Source: Moringa oleifera (lineage: Eukaryota > Streptophyta > Magnoliopsida > Brassicales > Moringaceae). Taken from it: 64,000 nt of DNA. Shown here one piece after another: positions 26,241 through 40,781 of this stretch. The position numbers were made by a program, and so were the translations under genes. Positions within the stretch are counted from its first letter, which is position 1. Each line of letters opens with the position of its first letter. The stretch covers positions 1,962,501 to 2,026,500 of the forward strand of contig JAJFZO010000094.1 in assembly GCA_021397835.1 (NCBI GenBank). Direction: 5' to 3'. The notes below the pieces were generated by a model that had not been told where the DNA came from, searched no databases, and was given only the letters and a program-made list of their open reading frames with translations.

Positions 26241-29200
26241 TCTCGGTTTCTCTGTCCTTGGCCTGAGCTATAATGGTCACTCTCTTTTACTGATTCTGAT
26301 TCTCTCTCTCTTTGTTGGCACCTTTTTCTATGTTCCTTCCCTGTACCAATAATAAAAAATACCTCCCTCTTTTTGTTCTGTAAAATATCTTTCAGGCGTC
26401 ACGCTCACGCGTTTGTTAACCGAACGAACCCAGGCATTGCTTTGACCCCAGATATAGTCAGCCACAGCACCCTTAAAAAGCAGTAATTAGTTCAGTTATG
26501 ATTTCAATTGAGTTGACTGATTGGTTAGCAAAATATAGATTAAAATAAATTAAATAATATATACAAAAATCTTATTTTTGAAAAAAAAAAAGTATATTTA
26601 TGGATATATCCATTACATTTACATAAGGTTATTATTTTCTTTTTTTTAAAATTTTTGGTTTAAAAAAAACTATCAAGACGTAAATAAATTAGAAGATGTA
26701 TTTACAGATAACAAATTCAATTTGCACAACACAAAGTGTTTGTTGTCGGTTATTTGTTTGTGCGTTTTTATTTTTAGAATTTGATTTCACATATATATAT
26801 AATATTATTGTAAGAAGATAATTATTTATTTTTGAAGTATTTAGAAAATTGTAATAATGTAGGAGAATTTATTTCTCAACTACCTTAAATTAATATAAAT
26901 ATATATTGTAAAGAATCATGTTTTTCCTAAGCACCTTAGTTATGGTAAGAGAAATAATTTAAATCTTGAATTTCAATTAGAACAAGTAGTAGATGGTTAA
27001 AGAAGAAAAACTATATGATAGATTAGGATTCAAATTTCATAGTATAAATTTGGTAAAACTATTTTTTAATATTAAAAAATTTCAACTGAAATTTTATTAT
27101 ATAAAATTTTTATTTTAAATATTATTTAATTTTACTCAAATCTGTGAAATATATTTTTAATTTATTATTTTTAAATATTTAAATTTGATCACAATATTTA
27201 AAAATTAAAAATCATTTTAAGAGTTTCACTCATTTAAAAAAGTTACATAGTGCTATAAAAAATTAAAATATTTTGAAAACATATAATTTTATATAATTTA
27301 ATTTATCACATAAGTGTTTTTTAAAAAATTATATATATATATATATATATATATGAAAATATATATTTTGAGAGGTTGAAATCAAGTTGACATAAATAAG
27401 GGTGTCCATAAAATATTAGCTAACTACCAAAGACCGAGGCAGCCACCTTGTACACCTCAGATGGGTGACCAACATAACATTACAGTAGGTAACAGCGATC
27501 CATGTAATAAATTTTGACATCGATAATGACGTTAGCTAGAAGGAGAGTCCTAACGTTAACCATGGAGTGACAGGAATCAGAGCAGGTAAATACAACTTAG
27601 TTGAAATTATTATTTATTTAATTTTTATGTTTATTTAAATTCAAATATTAAAATATTTATAAACTAAATCTTATATTTTTAATTAAAAAATTATTGTGTA
27701 TTTTAACAATTTTTATAATTATAAAAGAACATAAATAAAAAAACTTAATATTATATAAAAAATTAAAAAATAATAAATTTAAATATATTTTTTATTTTAA
27801 TAAATACTAATATTTTTAAAAAATTAAATAATGAATTTATATCAATCGATCAACATGAAGATAGGTGAAAATATATAATCATTTTTTAAAAAAATCTTAA
27901 ATTATAAATACAACAAATTTATTTTTTTTTGTTTTTATTTTATTTATAAATTTAAATATAAATGAAAAACAATTTTACTTAATATTCAAGAATGCACAGA
28001 CAACCTGATCAGAGAACTGGGAATTGCTTCTCCAATTATTTTTTTCGAATTTATATCAAATTTATATAATTTTATTTTCATTTCAAAATAAAAATAAGTA
28101 AAAAAACATAAAATTTATTAGTATTCATTCTCTGATTGTATGATCCTAATCAATAAACAGGCCATCAATCGATGGGTTGAATACATTTTGACCATCAAAA
28201 AACCCTAAGCAACCTCCATGTTATGAAATTGTGTAATTCTTGAACTTTAGTTTATAATTTTGATATTCAATTTCTTGAAACTCCTATACATTAATTAGCA
28301 GTTAGACAAACTCTAATTTTACAGGTGTTAGTATTGTCTTTTTCAAAGATTCCCTATTAATAACTCAATTAGTCACCATGGTAAACCCCCCAAATTCATG
28401 TCACATGTAAAACAATAACCCAAGACTCTCTAGCCAGTGGCTAATGGGTAAATGGTCTGACCTAAAGCTCGCACATTTCACAGCATTTAAGGGTAACTTT
28501 TTTCCCCTTACCACATCACAACAAACTAACCATACTTTAGTAGGATCTCCCCACTTCTGTTGGCTCTGTTTTGATGCACTGTTTTTGCTTTTGCCATATA
28601 TAATTGCTCTTGACATGGAAAAATTACAAATATTTCTAAGCTTTTCTTTTTAGGGAATTTTTTTTACCGGCTTCCGCTTCTTTATATGATACTTTTTTGG
28701 TATATTAAAAACAATTGATTTCATAAATATTGATAGTTCTAGCAACGAGAACATTTTTTTATCAGTATAAGATATCATAAAATGATCATCAAAATAATAC
28801 CAAAAAAAAATCATGTCAAGCTTACATTAAAAAATTTGAAAGAAATTGCAAAGAGCTGATGATAAGTTTACACTTAAAACGGGATTTTTTTTTTGAAGTG
28901 ACAATATTAAGCTCATATATAAAACGATACAATTTGAAAATACGAGGTTAAGCTTATCCACGAAACTTGACATAATTCAAAGAGATTATGTTAAACTCAC
29001 ATGTAAAACTTGATATATTAAAAAAATTAATTTAAAATTCACTTATGAAGTTAAAAAAGTTCGTTAAATGTTAATAAAATAAAAAAATCGAAAGAGCTCA
29101 GAAAATACCAAAGAAGCAAAACTGAGAGGGTCGCACAATTGCGGCTCCCAATCAACACGTTGCACACTATTGATGGCCTATGAAACATAACCTTTCGCAA

Positions 29201-29613
29201 ATCGGAAACACCAATAGTAGATAACATCAATTCACTTGACAAATTTTGATATCAACAGTAAATAATGTTTTTTACTGACATAATTTTTATTATTTTTTAT
29301 AAATAAATATATTTATAGATCATATTAATTAATTAACAAATAAAAATAAAAAATAAATTTTATTTATTAATTTTATTAAGCATCACCTATTTTATAAAAA
29401 GTTACGATTTTTTAATAAATAAGTATGCTCTTCTCATTTTGAATTTGTATTAATTTTTTTAAATGATTTTTTATTTCGATTTAATTGACCGATTGATTAC
29501 TTGAATTCGTGTATGCTGATGTGGCGCAGAATGAAACTCGAGCAGGAGAGGCACGAGTACAAGGAACTGCACGTGATCGAGCCTCTTTTAAGCTTAAGAA
29601 CTGGCGTTAAGGA
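26241..29613. other. intergenic region between divergent genes
   Basis: About 3.4 kb separates two genes that point away from each other, so it should contain both promoters. Most is very AT-rich. A TA run of about 26 bases lies at 27329-27354. Two less AT-rich islands (about 27400-27590 and 28390-28620) have only short frames that I cannot assign. The last 100 bp before the dehydrogenase ATG is more GC-rich and contains a CACGTG G-box core. Confidence 0.55.
29570..29575 (+). promoter_or_regulatory. CACGTG core near the dehydrogenase start
   Basis: A palindromic G-box core sits 39 bp before the first ATG of the dehydrogenase gene, so it may be in the promoter or already in the 5' untranslated region. 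bHLH and bZIP factors bind this core. Only motif evidence is available. Confidence 0.25.
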
Positions 29614-32600
29614 ATGATGAAGCCACTTTTAACCGAAACAGAAAAAATGTTGGCTCTTCTCTTCATTTCTCTCTCTCTTTTTCTACTCTGCGCTCTACTC
29701 TTCAAGTTCGCCACTGCTGATGGTAACTATGCTATGCCATAAATATATACTTACAAATATTTGCTTCGTTGAGTTTGGTAATTACAAGTTAACTGTGTGC
29801 GATTTTCTCCTTTTTGTTTTGGGCAATTGAAGGAGATTTCACGTTAATGTCCAAGAAGCATGTGAAGCGCGAAGAAATTGAAGATAAGGTAAGAAAACTG
29901 GGAGAACTGATCTCTTTATCTTTTGTTTCACATTAGTTTCTAGTTATTGTATCTATAACAAAAATTTTGTGCTTATCCGTTTCTTGAATATGATACTGGA
30001 ATGTATTCTTTTATTTTGGGTTCTTATGATTTGTTAATTCAATAGGTTATTTGGATTACGGGGGCCAGCCGTGGAATCGGTATGACATTTTAATTTTTTC
30101 TCGTAATGAAATCAAAGCTGGTCTGGTAATGTTATTTCCTTGATTTTGGGCTGCTAGTATGTTCCTACTTAAAAGTTATTCATAGCTTCGGATTGTTTGT
30201 ATTCTCTTCATTCTCCTTTTTTTCCTTGTTATTAGATGTATTTTTAAGAATTGTTTACATGCCTGCTATTTCAAGTATACTGCACTTCTACTGTGCTTCT
30301 GTTAGTCATAATACCATCACTATCATTCTCGGCAGGTGATGGTTATGACAATTATTCACAGATAAAATTATGGATTGGGCAGGCAATATGCATGTCAATA
30401 TATATTGTTACTGATGGACTGAACATTTTCAGCTACCAAACATGTCTAAAGCTTCCCCAGGTCAATAATAGAAGAGACTGTGATCTGAATCTGAAAGCTT
30501 TTCCTGTTACTTTGTTAATTATGTTAAACGTTCACTTGGTCGCACTCACCTACCCTAGAACTGCTAGTTCACATATATGTAAACTATTTTGCTGCTCTTT
30601 TCTCTGCGTGGATTTCAGGGGAGGTTCTCGCTAAGCAATTAGCAACTTTAGGTGCCAAGCTCATCCTTTCTGCAAGAAATGAAGCTGAATTGGAGCGTGT
30701 TAAGAAGCAGCTTAGTGGTATATCATTCTGCTGGAAGCCTTCTGTTGATTCCCTGGATTATTTGAAGTTGTTGCAAACTTTGACATGTGGTTGCATGCCT
30801 GCAGGCAAACATGCACCTGAAGAAGTGAAGATTTTACCTCTAGATTTGGCTTCTGGGGAAGATTCCCTCAAATTAGTTGTGGACAAAGCAGTGTCATTGT
30901 TTCCTGATTCTGGTGTTGATTATATGATTCATAATGCAGCTTTTGAGCGCCCTGTAAGCAATTCTTTATTTGGGATTTTGAGAATGTCACATGACAATAA
31001 CAGAAAAGAACATGCAGGAAATATGCATGTCGGTTCTAGCAATTGGATTAAATGCAGCAGCTGAGAACAACACCAATAAATACTTGGTGGTTAGCTGCTT
31101 TCCTGAGCAATGGAGCACATGAATAGCATTTAACTCTTTTGCATATTCACAGAATGTTGCAGTATCTCTTCAATAATAGCGCAATTGGCATTAAGATTTA
31201 TGCTAGGTCGATTCTATTCTTTGTGATGAAGGGAGTGCCAACATTATTCCATTATTAGCACAAGTCAAAGCTTGGTGTTACAATGATGATACTGATACAT
31301 AATGTTCAACTAGCTAACATCGGGTTCAATTGTCACAGTTGAGACCCCATAATATGAGTATTTCCTTTATAATGTTGTTTGGCTATATAAGGAATTTACA
31401 TTTTTTGTCTTTCTAGTCATATGAGGAGAAGATGTATCTTGCCCATGTCTTACATAGCTGCATTATAAGGAAAATTAGTAACAAACTTCCTGTCAACATG
31501 GTGGATTAGAGAATATATGATGAAGCCTTCTTTGAGCCAAACCGACTGGCCTTGGATATTAAGACAATTTTTTTTTTTTTGATTTGTGGGTTATACGGAT
31601 ATTATGGTTTCTTTTGTAAAATTGTTAGTCTTGGTATAAAGTAGGAATGTTCTAGGTAGGTTTTAGGATTAGGATTAGGATATTGGGATTTGTTTTGGGC
31701 TTCCTTTTTTGGATTGTTCTTGGCACCTATATATGGAGCACATCTTTGTTAAGGTTTTAGATGAGGTTGATTTAGAATGGAAATACTCTAGTCTTTTTCT
31801 TCTCTTACTATGCTTCTCTTTCTCCTCTTCTAATTCTTGTGCCTCCTATTTGCTTTATTTTTATCTCTTTGTCCCTACTCTTCTTTCTTATCCTACAAAA
31901 CACAATGGTACTCCTGTTGTTATATATCAACTTTTTTGAGCTAGATTTCTCTTGTAAATGGGACCTTAAGCATAAGCACGACAATGTGATTTCATAGAAC
32001 TAAGTATTTATTAGTATATTAATGCTCTTGCAAAGTCCTTATTCAGAAACCTTTAAGGATGGGTGGGTTGAGAATTAAATCGATTCAATATTTCAACAAG
32101 ACACTTATGGGAAAATGGGTATGGACAATTTGTGTAGAAGATTGGTAGAGAGTAGATTTGAGGCGGAGGGTGGGGGGGTTGGATGACACTATCGAGGAGA
32201 GGTAGTTATGGGATGGGAGTTTGGAGGGTTATTAGGAAATGGTGGGAGGAGTTTAGACCATGGATGGGAGTCAAGGTGAGATGTGGACTCTATATTGGTT
32301 TTTGGCATGACATAGTTGTGGAGAGAGCTCATTAATGGAAGAGTTCCCATTTATCAGTAACTTGGCTTCTAACAAACATATTAAGTTTAGTGACTAGATG
32401 ATAGTGCGAGATGGGATGTAGGATTAGGAGGGTATTTCTATGAAAAATTATACAGTTTTAGCGTCACTAGGGCTGAAATGGATATGGTATTTTGGAGAGG
32501 GAAAGATACCAAGATGTTTACAGTGAAGGATTATTGCGAAAATATTGAAAATAGCCATGAACCAAGGGAGGCTGCATGGGGGAAGCCTTTAACTACTTAT

Positions 32601-35600
32601 AATTTGCAAAAGAGAAGAAAAATAATGGTTAACAGGTGTTTCCTATGCAAGAAATGTGCAGAATCTCTGCTGCTTTGGTGTAAATGAACGAGGCGGATCT
32701 GGAGATTGTCTTGGCTTTGATCGGCTGTAGCTAGGTGGTGACTGGGTCTGGTAGCAGCTGGGATTTGTGCATGGGGAGGTGGTAAAAAAGAAGAGGAAAG
32801 TGGTTGCAAAACTTCCTTTATTGGTTTTTTTGGCTAGTATGGAACGAGAGAAATAGAAGAATTTTTGAGGGGAGAGAAATAGAAAGATAGATGGATTAAA
32901 ATATTGGGAGCTTGAGTTAAAGGGCTGAACATTGTAAAATGAGGAAGATCTAGTGGAATTCATCGAATTCCTTATCTCTTGATACTTTTCTTATACTTGC
33001 AAATGAGAGGTATCCCCTTGGTGCCATGATAGTAATATATATATATATATACATGTTTCCATTATTAAAAAAAAATTAATTCTTGATCTATAACGTTTAG
33101 ATGTAGTTAAAATCAGTAGAAATGCACGTTCTGGTGCAAATTCAATACACAAGTACGACCTAGTAAATTTCATTTTGTTAGGGAAGTTTGTGATATAGGG
33201 AAGACAGATATTCAGCAGAGACTGCATTCATGTACTTACGTTATTTTTACCTTTTTCTCTGGCAGAAAACAACAGCCCTGGATGTGACTGAGGAAGGACT
33301 TAAGGTACCAATGAGCAAGCCCTTAAGCAATGTGATGGTAGATGTTTTAGGAATACCACTGCTCCTCTAAGTCAAGAGGCCATGTTTTTAGTTTTACTAT
33401 GTAGAATTTCAGTTTTAGTCTAGCTGGCAGGACATATTTTTTCAAATGTACTATATATATTGATCTTTTCCCATTTGAGCTTAAACTAATACGTCACCTG
33501 TCTTTGTGAGCAGGCTACTTTTAATGTTAATGTTCTGGGGACAATATCTCTTACTCGATTGCTGGCACTTCATATGCTTAGGCAGGGAAGAGGTCATTTT
33601 GTTGTGGTACGTGGAGATAAGTGGTGCTCATTCTTACAAAATGTCAACTTGTAATTATGTTCCTGGACCACTTTTTTTATTGCAAAATACATGGGGATGA
33701 GTGATGACTATTTTATGGGTTATGCACAACGACGGGTGCAGTTACACATGGCAATTGACTAGGACACTCGTTGGACCTTAACGTGGAAACTGCCAGTCCT
33801 TAGCCATGAAATTCACTATTTTTACATGCATAATTTATGATTCTTTCTGATATTGATGATTGATAGAGGTTTGGTTCATCTAAGCACGTTTAGTTTTGTC
33901 CTGTCTAACCGGTGCTTACTTGTTTTCTGGTGACACACCTTATTCTCAGAGAACTGAATGAAGATGTCTCTTTTTCTTATTCGTTAAATTTCATGTTCTT
34001 TTCTTGTTTGACTCCACATTATATGTAGATGAGCAGTGCCGCGGGGAAGACACCTGCACCAGGTCAGGCTGTATACTCTGCATCTAAACATGCTCTAAAT
34101 GGGTACTTTCATAGCCTGCGTTCTGAGGTATGCAATAACTTCTGTCATAAAAGAATACCTTGTTTTTCTGATATGGTGTTGGGCTCACAAGTTGCAACTT
34201 AAGTATATGTACTGATTCTTGTCAACATTGATGAAGGATCATGGCCCAATCAGTTAGATCCAAGAACTCTGAAGTTTTTCTCATTTTGAATTAAATGAGA
34301 GATATTCTGTTAGAAATTGTATGAAAATTTAAGCATCATGGTTATTGTTTTTGAGCTTCAGTAGAATGTAACTGCCAGCCTTGACAGATATTCTATTGAA
34401 AATCATAAATTTAACAGTTTTCACTACTTAAGTCAATTGAATTATGATAGTATTGCCTCTGATTTTTAAACTTTTGCTACAGCACGTATGAATTGAATTT
34501 TCGTATAGATAGTTTCCTGAGGGCTTTTTTGCTTTAACTGAAGCAAATCGGTTTCTGACAGTTGACCATTGTCCAGAATTTGAAGGAATCTCCGGTTAAG
34601 TTGTTGTTGTTGTGTTTTTTCTGTTTGTCATTTGGTCCGATTTGATTCTGATAGTTGCTTTATTTTGAGGTTATTGGAAGATATTAGAGGTACCACAGAG
34701 ATTACTTCTATATGCTGTGGCTGTATAATCTGGGCTTGTCCTCCATTCTGAATCAGATGGTAAATTTAATGGATGTTCTGTCCAGACTTTCAATATTTCA
34801 TTAGAGTAAATGATTGCTCTTCCCATATTTGTTGTAAGGAGAATCTCTAAGAGAAGTATGATCTCTACAGTAGAGTTAAGGGGAAGGAGACGAAGGTATG
34901 CAATTGCATGTCCCACAATTATGAGATCTGAAGTGATGACATCTGCAACACATACTTCGGGTGTAAATGGATCTATTTGACCAAGGCAGACTTTGAGGAG
35001 AATGTTTGGGAGGTGGCTTGTAACAAAAATAGTACCTTCTTTTCAAGTTGTGTAAAAAGATGGTAAGGTAAGGCAGTAGCTATGCAAAAGGTGCACTAGG
35101 GACATCTGACATGAGGATTTTCAAGTCGTAAAAATAATGGAGCTGTAAATATTTGGAGGTCCCTGAATGACCTTTTGAATAGTTTGAGATTGAGTTGGAA
35201 TTGAGTTGAGTTAGGTTGCATGGACTATGAAGAAATCTTTCGCTGAATAGTTCCAAGAAAAGTTAAAGACATCCTTTTCTTGCATTTAGGGAATACCCAG
35301 AGGCATAAAATGTTTCAGAATTCCTTTCCTTTTTATTAAGAAGGAGAATTAAATTCTAATAGGCAAAATTTTCGGAGGAGACAAACTATTTGTGCTCGAT
35401 AGGCCTGGCATTTATGGATTTTATGTTTCTCCTTATTTGGAGATTGTTATTTGATGATTTGAACAATTACTCAGTCGGGATGGATTAAGAAAGGTACTTT
35501 CATGCGAGCAAGTGGATACATTCTTTTACTTCCATTATGATTTATGTGGTGCATGGAGGGAAAGTCAAATAATTGATGGGCTTTGCGTTTGTGTCACAAA

Positions 35601-38600
35601 TTTATTTATTTTTCCCTTAACTATCTCTATTTGAAGGGATGAATTCTCGATCTTATTTTACTTCCACTTTCCTTTATGAAATCTTTTATGTGGCTTCTCG
35701 TTTTTCATTTATTTATTTTTTCCAAAACTGTTACTTTTATTTACCTGTGTACTGGGATTTTCCCCTTATTCAATTTCATCTAATTCTTTTATTACCACTG
35801 GAGAAAAAAAAATAAAAAGAAAAACTAATATCACTCTATATGTTTATATTTATTTATTAATTACTTTTTTTAAAACTATAAAGTACGGTTTAATTTTCAA
35901 GAATAAGAAAATCATTAACCTTCCAAAAACTTTTATATTAAAAAGAAAGCTTACAAGATGAAACCAGTATTAAGCATATTGACCAGTGCTGCCATGACTT
36001 CTCTTAGTGCAAAGTTTCTCAAGACTTTTTGGTATGATCAGCAGTAGGGACATTTTATCTCAGCTACTTTAAAGCTTCGATTGAAGGTAGACCTATGCGT
36101 TAATTACTCCATGTCCTTCAAGATATATGTTGGGTATAATAACCAAATGAAATAAAAGGTTGTGAATGATAGTAGGACCTAACGAATACGGAAGTATGAA
36201 ATTCAGCAGACTGGAACTTTTGCTTTTGCTTTTGAATGTCTATTAATTAAAAAATATTAAGCATGTATGCAATGCAATATTTATTATATAATTTTTGTTA
36301 TCCTGATATTAATCTATGATTCATTTTCAGAAAAAAAAAAAACCAAATTGATTTCATATGCTTGTGTGATTTGACCCTTTTTGTTTTTATGTAGTTCTAT
36401 TTGTTCTGTTTTTTAATCCATAATTGATGGGATTATCATTATTATGGATTTTATCATTTTATTTTTTCTTTTAAGCATTATAAAAATGTAAAAGATAGAT
36501 CCTGTCTTTGACTTTGATCCCATTATTTATTCAGTGAATCCTATTCTATCCACATATGTCATCAGGAATGCTTAGTACATCTTTCATTGATTGTTTTATT
36601 GGCATCAAGAGCATGCCTTAAGGAAGGATGACTCAGAACTTTTCGCGGCAGGGGATGGTCAATTGAAAGCTGAAAATGATGATGAGCAAAAGTGTGATAT
36701 TGCTTCATTTTAACGATCTTGTCATGCCTGCTTGGTTCGCATTCTTTCGGAACACATGTTTTTGGATCATTTTTGTCTTTTCATGGGGAATGGAAGTTCA
36801 CAAGGTTTCCAGTCTCTCCTTTGCTTGTTAAATCACAGTTCTTGATTCTGAATCATTTCAAAATTCGAGGTTGAGCTTCTCACAAGGGAGAATGATGGAG
36901 AATCCTATAAACTAAGATGGATTTTTTCTATTATGAATCACTATTACAAAAATATAAATATAATTTTGATATATTTGTGTCATCAGAGATAATTAGGTTC
37001 CTTAGGATATTTTAGAATTTTAGGCTTCTGGAATTTTTCGAGTAGGAATTGGGAATTAGGACTACTTTCCTTTGTTGAGTGTGTGTTTGGTGCTTACCTC
37101 TGGTAAGGATTTGATATAGCTTAACTGAAGATTATTGCTATTTGAGAATTTTAAGCTGCGATATCTCTGGTTTTTTACTAAAGTTATTTCTTGCTTGTTG
37201 TCCTACATGATACTGATTTATTGTGCATTCAACAGATCATCTTTCTCTAGGTTCAAACTTCACAATCCTGTCACATGCGAATTCTTTTTATATCAACAGA
37301 ATAAATTAAGACATCATATCTCAGGGGTGAAAATGTTACTCTCTGAGCCAAAAAGTTGCAGACTGAAACTAAATCAGACAGTGATATCATATAATACTTT
37401 ACTAATATTCTCTTATTTTTGATTGCAGCTGTGTGAGAAAGGAATTCATGTTACAGTTGTTTGTCCTGGGCCGATAGAAACTTCGACTGGTTCTGGAGCA
37501 ACCGCCTCAGAGAACAAGGGTTTGGAGGTGAGCGCCACACAATGTCACGATCAAGTGGTCAATCCTGTGGTTCTGCAAGTCTGAATTATTGAATCACCAT
37601 ATTCTGCTTATTAATGAATTGACTACACCAGATCTTGTGGTTTTGGAACTGGTTGAATATTGGACCACTGTCAGTTATGGGAAAAGTCAATTGCTATGTG
37701 AGAGCTTTCTGTCTCCCCCCCCCCCCCCCCCCCCCTTCCTCCCAAAAAAAAAAAAAAGAAAAAAGGCCAAGTAAAAAAGCAAGTTTGTCACATATAGCTA
37801 TGATGAATGAGGAGCATCTTAGTTATTCTCATTAGGACAGTTTAACTTTTCTTGTGCAAGTTCATACCTTAGTTGATTGATTAGTTATATGCTGCCAGCT
37901 TAATTTATAAATAGGTCACCTATAGGTGTACATGAGACCTGTTGTATTCTTCTCAGGGAACCTAACATACTGAGTTTTCTTCTGTCGACAGAAGCGTGTG
38001 TCATCAGAACGGTGTGCAGAACTGACAATTATCGCCGCCTCCCATGGTTTAAAGGAAGCTTGGATATCATATCAGGTAATTGCTTTCATGGTTGAAATTG
38101 CTTCTTGATATTCTCGTTTCTTCTTTTAGATCATTCTGCATGGACTTTTTATGCTCAAAAAGAAATTGGGATAACAATGAGCTGGAAACTGCATGACCAT
38201 TTTAATGAGATAATGAACTTTTAGCAGTTCTTTGTTCCTTCATATATGTTATTTGCTAAGAAAGACATGGAAATCTTCATTATAACTGGATTTTGGAACT
38301 CATAAAGCTTGCCTCCATTAATTTATGATCTGTATGCAATGTCTTCTTCTATCATGGAGAGAGAATATTTGTGTGTGTGTTATTGTCATTGGAGTTCTTA
38401 CAATGTGGGAAAAAGTTAGTTAGAAGGGTTAATCAATGAAGTTCTGAAGTATGACCTTTGTCAATTCATAACAAGTGGGACAATTTTAGGAAATTTTTTA
38501 AACATAACCCCTGGGCTGTTAACCAAACTTTCAAATGGTTACTATAATTCTAAATTCGTCTATTTGGCCCTTGGACTATTTTAATTGTGCATTTAAAGTA

Positions 38601-40781
38601 CGATTACTGATAAACATTAAAGATTTGGAACATTAAATGATCACTTCAGTTGGATGTGATCTATTTTGATGGTAGAAAATTAATTCACTGTGTCCTTAAT
38701 GATTCTTAATTCTTCAATTAGAAAGAGCATTCTTATTAGTGCTACTAAATAGAGAAAAGTTGTCTGGTATCCAAGTGGTTGAAAATAGTAATTGGAGGAT
38801 GCTAGTGCCCAAGCAGGAATTGGTACTCTAGCTTCAGAAGAGTTTTGTCCCGTTGATTCTTCTGCCAACATTTGTGCAGAATAGAAAGAAATAGAAGACA
38901 TGAATAGATTGTGAAGCAAAAGATCAATCATCCGTGTCCATAATATTATCTATCCTGTTTACATTTCAAAGGCCACCTATAACAACATCAGAGAAGTGGG
39001 AGGAGGTGGTGCCCACATTGATTCTGTTGCCTTTGCTTGCTGTTGTTGTTCATGATCGTCTCTTCAACTGGATGTGACAAGGCAATGGCATCAATCAGCA
39101 CTCTCATGTGCCAACTTAGCTGATGACGTTACTGCTTGTAGTTGGAGTGCTGCCACTTGTTTTTGCAGCTGCACAAATAGGCAGCAATGCATACCTTATT
39201 GAAATAGTCACTAGCAAAACTCAGAAAAGAGAAGAAAGCAAAAAATAAAAGATAATACGATATGGTTTGTTTTGTATCCTTTGCATAATAAATAACACCA
39301 TTCATTGTCCTCTGAAGTGTGTGTTGCTGTGGGTGCATCGAAAAACATGGACCACTTTTTCCCTGAAGTTTTGATACTTTAATTAGGATGTTCTTGCTAG
39401 TTGAGGAATTGGGAACAAATAACGGTATGGTCAATTACAATTCTTTCTGAAAATGGTGATCTGCAATTCACATGGTCATTTTCTGTTGGAATTTTTTTTA
39501 CTTCTGTTGATATAGTTGTTTTTGAATAGTACAATTAAAATAGTCATGGGACCAATTTTCAAATGTAACTAGTTTAGCTTGATAATCTGAGTGGGAATTT
39601 ATTAAAATTACCTTTAACTTGATTTTTAGGTGTAAACTAATCATAATATTAGAAAAATTTAGATTCAAAATTTCTATTTCTACAATAATCATTATAAAGA
39701 TTTATATCAACCAAAATTATATAATATGGCATGTGACATTGCATGTTGACAATATTGCTTGAAAGCAGTAAGTGTTATGAACCCAGTTTTTGCGACTCCC
39801 TGTTAAGATAATGTTCTTACTCATAGGAAGATTTAAGATTTGCTTCAAATAATGTTTCTATTTGGAAAAATATGATCACTAGCTCTCTGTTCCTGGTTGT
39901 GTTGAAGGTTTCTTGTTTTGGTATTCCAGTTTTCTTCAAATATTGCCCAAATAACACAGTTTAGGCAGATGTTTAGAGGATATTTTGACTATTTTAACAT
40001 GTAAACCCATGCTAGAATTAGAAAATCAAACTGTGAAGTTTATATCCAGACTTGTGCATCCTTTTTACGCCACATGTTTTTGTGAAACCTTTCACTATAT
40101 ATTGTATTTAATTAATCTATATTATTACAGAACATGCTTTTAGGTATTGCCTGGGATTATGTACTTCTTTTTTTTTTTTTCCTCATAGGACCTGGATTTA
40201 TGATCTTAATTTCAAAGTTTGAAATTTGAGAAACATGCAATGGTATTAATTCTTCAACCACGAACAGGCTATAACACTATATATGTGTATGTGTGTATGT
40301 ATCAGATAATTTTACACTTGTCATAAAGTCCATGCAAAGTGCCTTTTGCCTGTTTTCTTGTGGTAATCAGATTAGTCTTGATATTTTATATAATTTTTGG
40401 TTCTCTTTCAGCCTGTACTTGCTGTTATGTATCTGGTGCAGTACATGCCAACCATTGGCTACTGGCTTATGGACAGGGTATCTTCTCTACCCTCATCTCC
40501 TTCCATTAGATATCATTTTTTTCTTTGAAAAAAATTTTATTTCCATTCTCGTAAATACTTGTTTCCAAATCTGGGACCATGCAGTGTTCGTTTATATGAA
40601 AGCTGTTGTGCTATTTTTCTTCTTTGAAAGTTTATTGCTTATTTACATTAAATGTCAACTCTAATCTGGAGCTCTTGATGGGAATAACTTATAGATTGGC
40701 GGTAAACGGGTAGAAGCTGCTGTACAGAAGGGCAGCACATACTCAATAGGCTTATTGTTCGGGAAGAAGAAGGCAAGCTGA
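29614..40781 (+). CDS. membrane-anchored short-chain dehydrogenase/reductase (DHRS7-like)
   Basis: Twelve exons (29614-29722, 29833-29888, 30046-30079, 30619-30717, 30805-30953, 33266-33304, 33514-33606, 34029-34127, 37429-37527, 37992-38075, 40412-40477, 40695-40781) give 337 aa in one frame. A hydrophobic helix at residues 12-34 should anchor it in a membrane, probably the ER. Classical SDR features follow: cofactor loop TGASRGIG (60-67), Asn143 (HNAAF, NNAG equivalent), catalytic Ser196 (MSSAAG), Tyr209 and Lys213 (YSASK), and VCPGP after the active site. It should use NAD(P)(H); the substrate cannot be told. An in-frame TAA lies just before the first ATG; the ATG at 29647 is an alternative start. 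Intron 5 holds a LINE relic; intron 8 is 3.3 kb. It is closest to the DHRS7 type by layout. Confidence 0.93.
32030..33075 (+). mobile_element. L1-type LINE, 3' fragment in intron 5 of the dehydrogenase gene
   Basis: A decayed reading frame ends with the zf-RVT region found at the C-terminus of plant L1 reverse transcriptases: about 32475-32690 reads through FTVKDYCENI, AWGKPLTTYNLQKRRK and NRCFLCKKCAESLLLWC. Upstream text at 32100-32450 has typical decayed endonuclease/RT-derived sequence with stops. The 3' end near 33040-33070 has a TA run and an A-rich tail (TTATTAAAAAAAAATT). No reverse transcriptase core is present, so the copy is 5'-truncated, as usual for LINEs. It lies in the same orientation as the host gene. 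Confidence 0.7.
37715..37735. repeat. 21-base poly(C) tract
   Basis: Twenty-one consecutive C are followed by TTCCTCCC and a run of 13 A. It lies in intron 9 of the dehydrogenase gene, about 190 bp after the exon. It resembles the longer C-then-A tract at 20116. Confidence 0.9.

Noticed and set aside
30251..30634. Open frame of 127 codons on the plus strand
   Set aside because: It runs through intron 3 of the dehydrogenase gene into exon 4 in the wrong frame and has no family resemblance.
34560..37000. Possible LINE ORF1-like or retroelement text in intron 8 of the dehydrogenase gene
   Set aside because: Fragments look vaguely coding but no family phrase could be confirmed, and stops are dense.
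40293..40664. Open frame of 123 codons on the plus strand
   Set aside because: It overlaps dehydrogenase exon 11 in another frame and is hydrophobic, low-complexity intron sequence.
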